Of a stretch of 64,000 nucleotides of DNA, positions 63,921-64,000 are shown in pieces. The position numbers and the translations under genes were made by a program. The notes beneath the pieces are model-generated. The model saw only the letters and a program-made list of their open reading frames with translations. It searched no databases and was not told the DNA's origin. The DNA is from CAVVKW01 sp963749035 (lineage in GTDB: Bacteria > Verrucomicrobiota > Verrucomicrobiia > Chthoniobacterales > JAATET01), in NCBI GenBank assembly GCA_963749035.1, contig CAVVKW010000004.1, positions 1,674,001 to 1,738,000 on the forward strand, given 5' to 3'. Positions within the stretch are counted from its first letter, which is position 1; every line of letters starts with the position of its first letter.

Positions 63921-64000
63921 GTGGCGAACCCACCCTCCGCCCGGCCTTTGACCCGCCCACTCGTCATCACACTCGGCTCCGACATCCACGCGATTCGAGC
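63921..64000 (+). CDS. Possible start of a further gene, cut by window edge
   Basis: A frame opens at a GTG (63921) and continues to the end of the window, with an N-terminus containing RPLVITLGSDIHAI, which looks protein-like after a Pro-rich start. It lies 78 bp after the GT2 stop on the same strand. Too little is visible to name it or to exclude chance. Confidence 0.3.
   Translation, partial: MANPPSARPLTRPLVITLGSDIHAIR

Noticed and set aside
1..64000. tRNA, rRNA, CRISPR arrays, insertion sequences, prophage
   Set aside because: I looked for T-loop-like GTTCGA sequences in gaps, regularly spaced repeats, and transposase or integrase motifs, and found none convincing. An automated scan would be decisive.

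Overview
The window is about 60% GC, gene-dense chromosomal DNA from a free-living heterotrophic bacterium, most likely a Verrucomicrobiota (inference). Supporting features are many secreted polysaccharide-degrading enzymes without SusC/SusD, a sugar SSS symporter, a sulfatase, an alternative complex III (ActABCD), a DUF5069 protein and an NxxGxxAF-repeat protein. I saw no rRNA, tRNA, CRISPR array, insertion sequence or phage gene. The first gene enters from the left edge. A last gene may begin near the right edge.

Region 1 (1-26 kb) is a carbohydrate-utilisation locus. On the plus strand are a clan GH-A hydrolase with a CBM9-like end (partial) and two tandem heparinase II/III-type proteins, one with and one without a signal peptide. 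On the minus strand a likely operon runs sulfatase, kelch-repeat protein, GH3 and GH2. Divergent from it are a GH36-like secreted enzyme and an SSS symporter. Next come a Tat-exported sugar isomerase-like protein and a 1381-residue GH2 with Ig-like and CBM6 domains (minus), then a cytoplasmic GH63/MGH1-type glycosidase (plus). Together they could desulfate, cleave and trim a sulfated, probably uronate-containing polysaccharide outside the cytoplasm, import the products and finish them inside. The exact substrate cannot be read from the sequence.

Region 2 (26-44 kb) is envelope and metabolic genes: two coupled CNNM/CorC-type membrane proteins, DUF309, DUF5069, and an unusual flavin-reductase/polyferredoxin membrane fusion followed by a glycosyltransferase fusion. 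The 3' end of that fusion overlaps a DUF2064 gene on the opposite strand by 218 bp, and the DUF2064 gene is coupled to a DUF4230 gene. A tight minus-strand operon follows: a degenerate metallo-beta-lactamase-fold lipoprotein, purD, an S41-like protein lacking its catalytic residues, and a secreted transglutaminase-like protein. A second overlapping operon encodes PlsC, GT2, NodB deacetylase and an LpxL-type acyltransferase, probably for envelope (glyco)lipid synthesis. A secreted GH46 chitosanase lies divergent from it.

Region 3 (45-64 kb) holds htpG, the actABCD operon (ending after actD, with no actE/actF next to it), a DUF192 protein, marC, a gene-poor 630-bp stretch with a perfect 10-bp inverted repeat, two secreted proteins of unknown role, a cell-wall amidase, a small membrane protein, a stand-alone nuoG and three overlapping or adjacent glycosyltransferase genes.

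Many adjacent genes share 4-nt stop/start overlaps (ATGA, GTGA, TTGA), and several starts are GTG or TTG. These support the operons proposed here. Most other long reading frames are antisense shadows caused by the high GC content.
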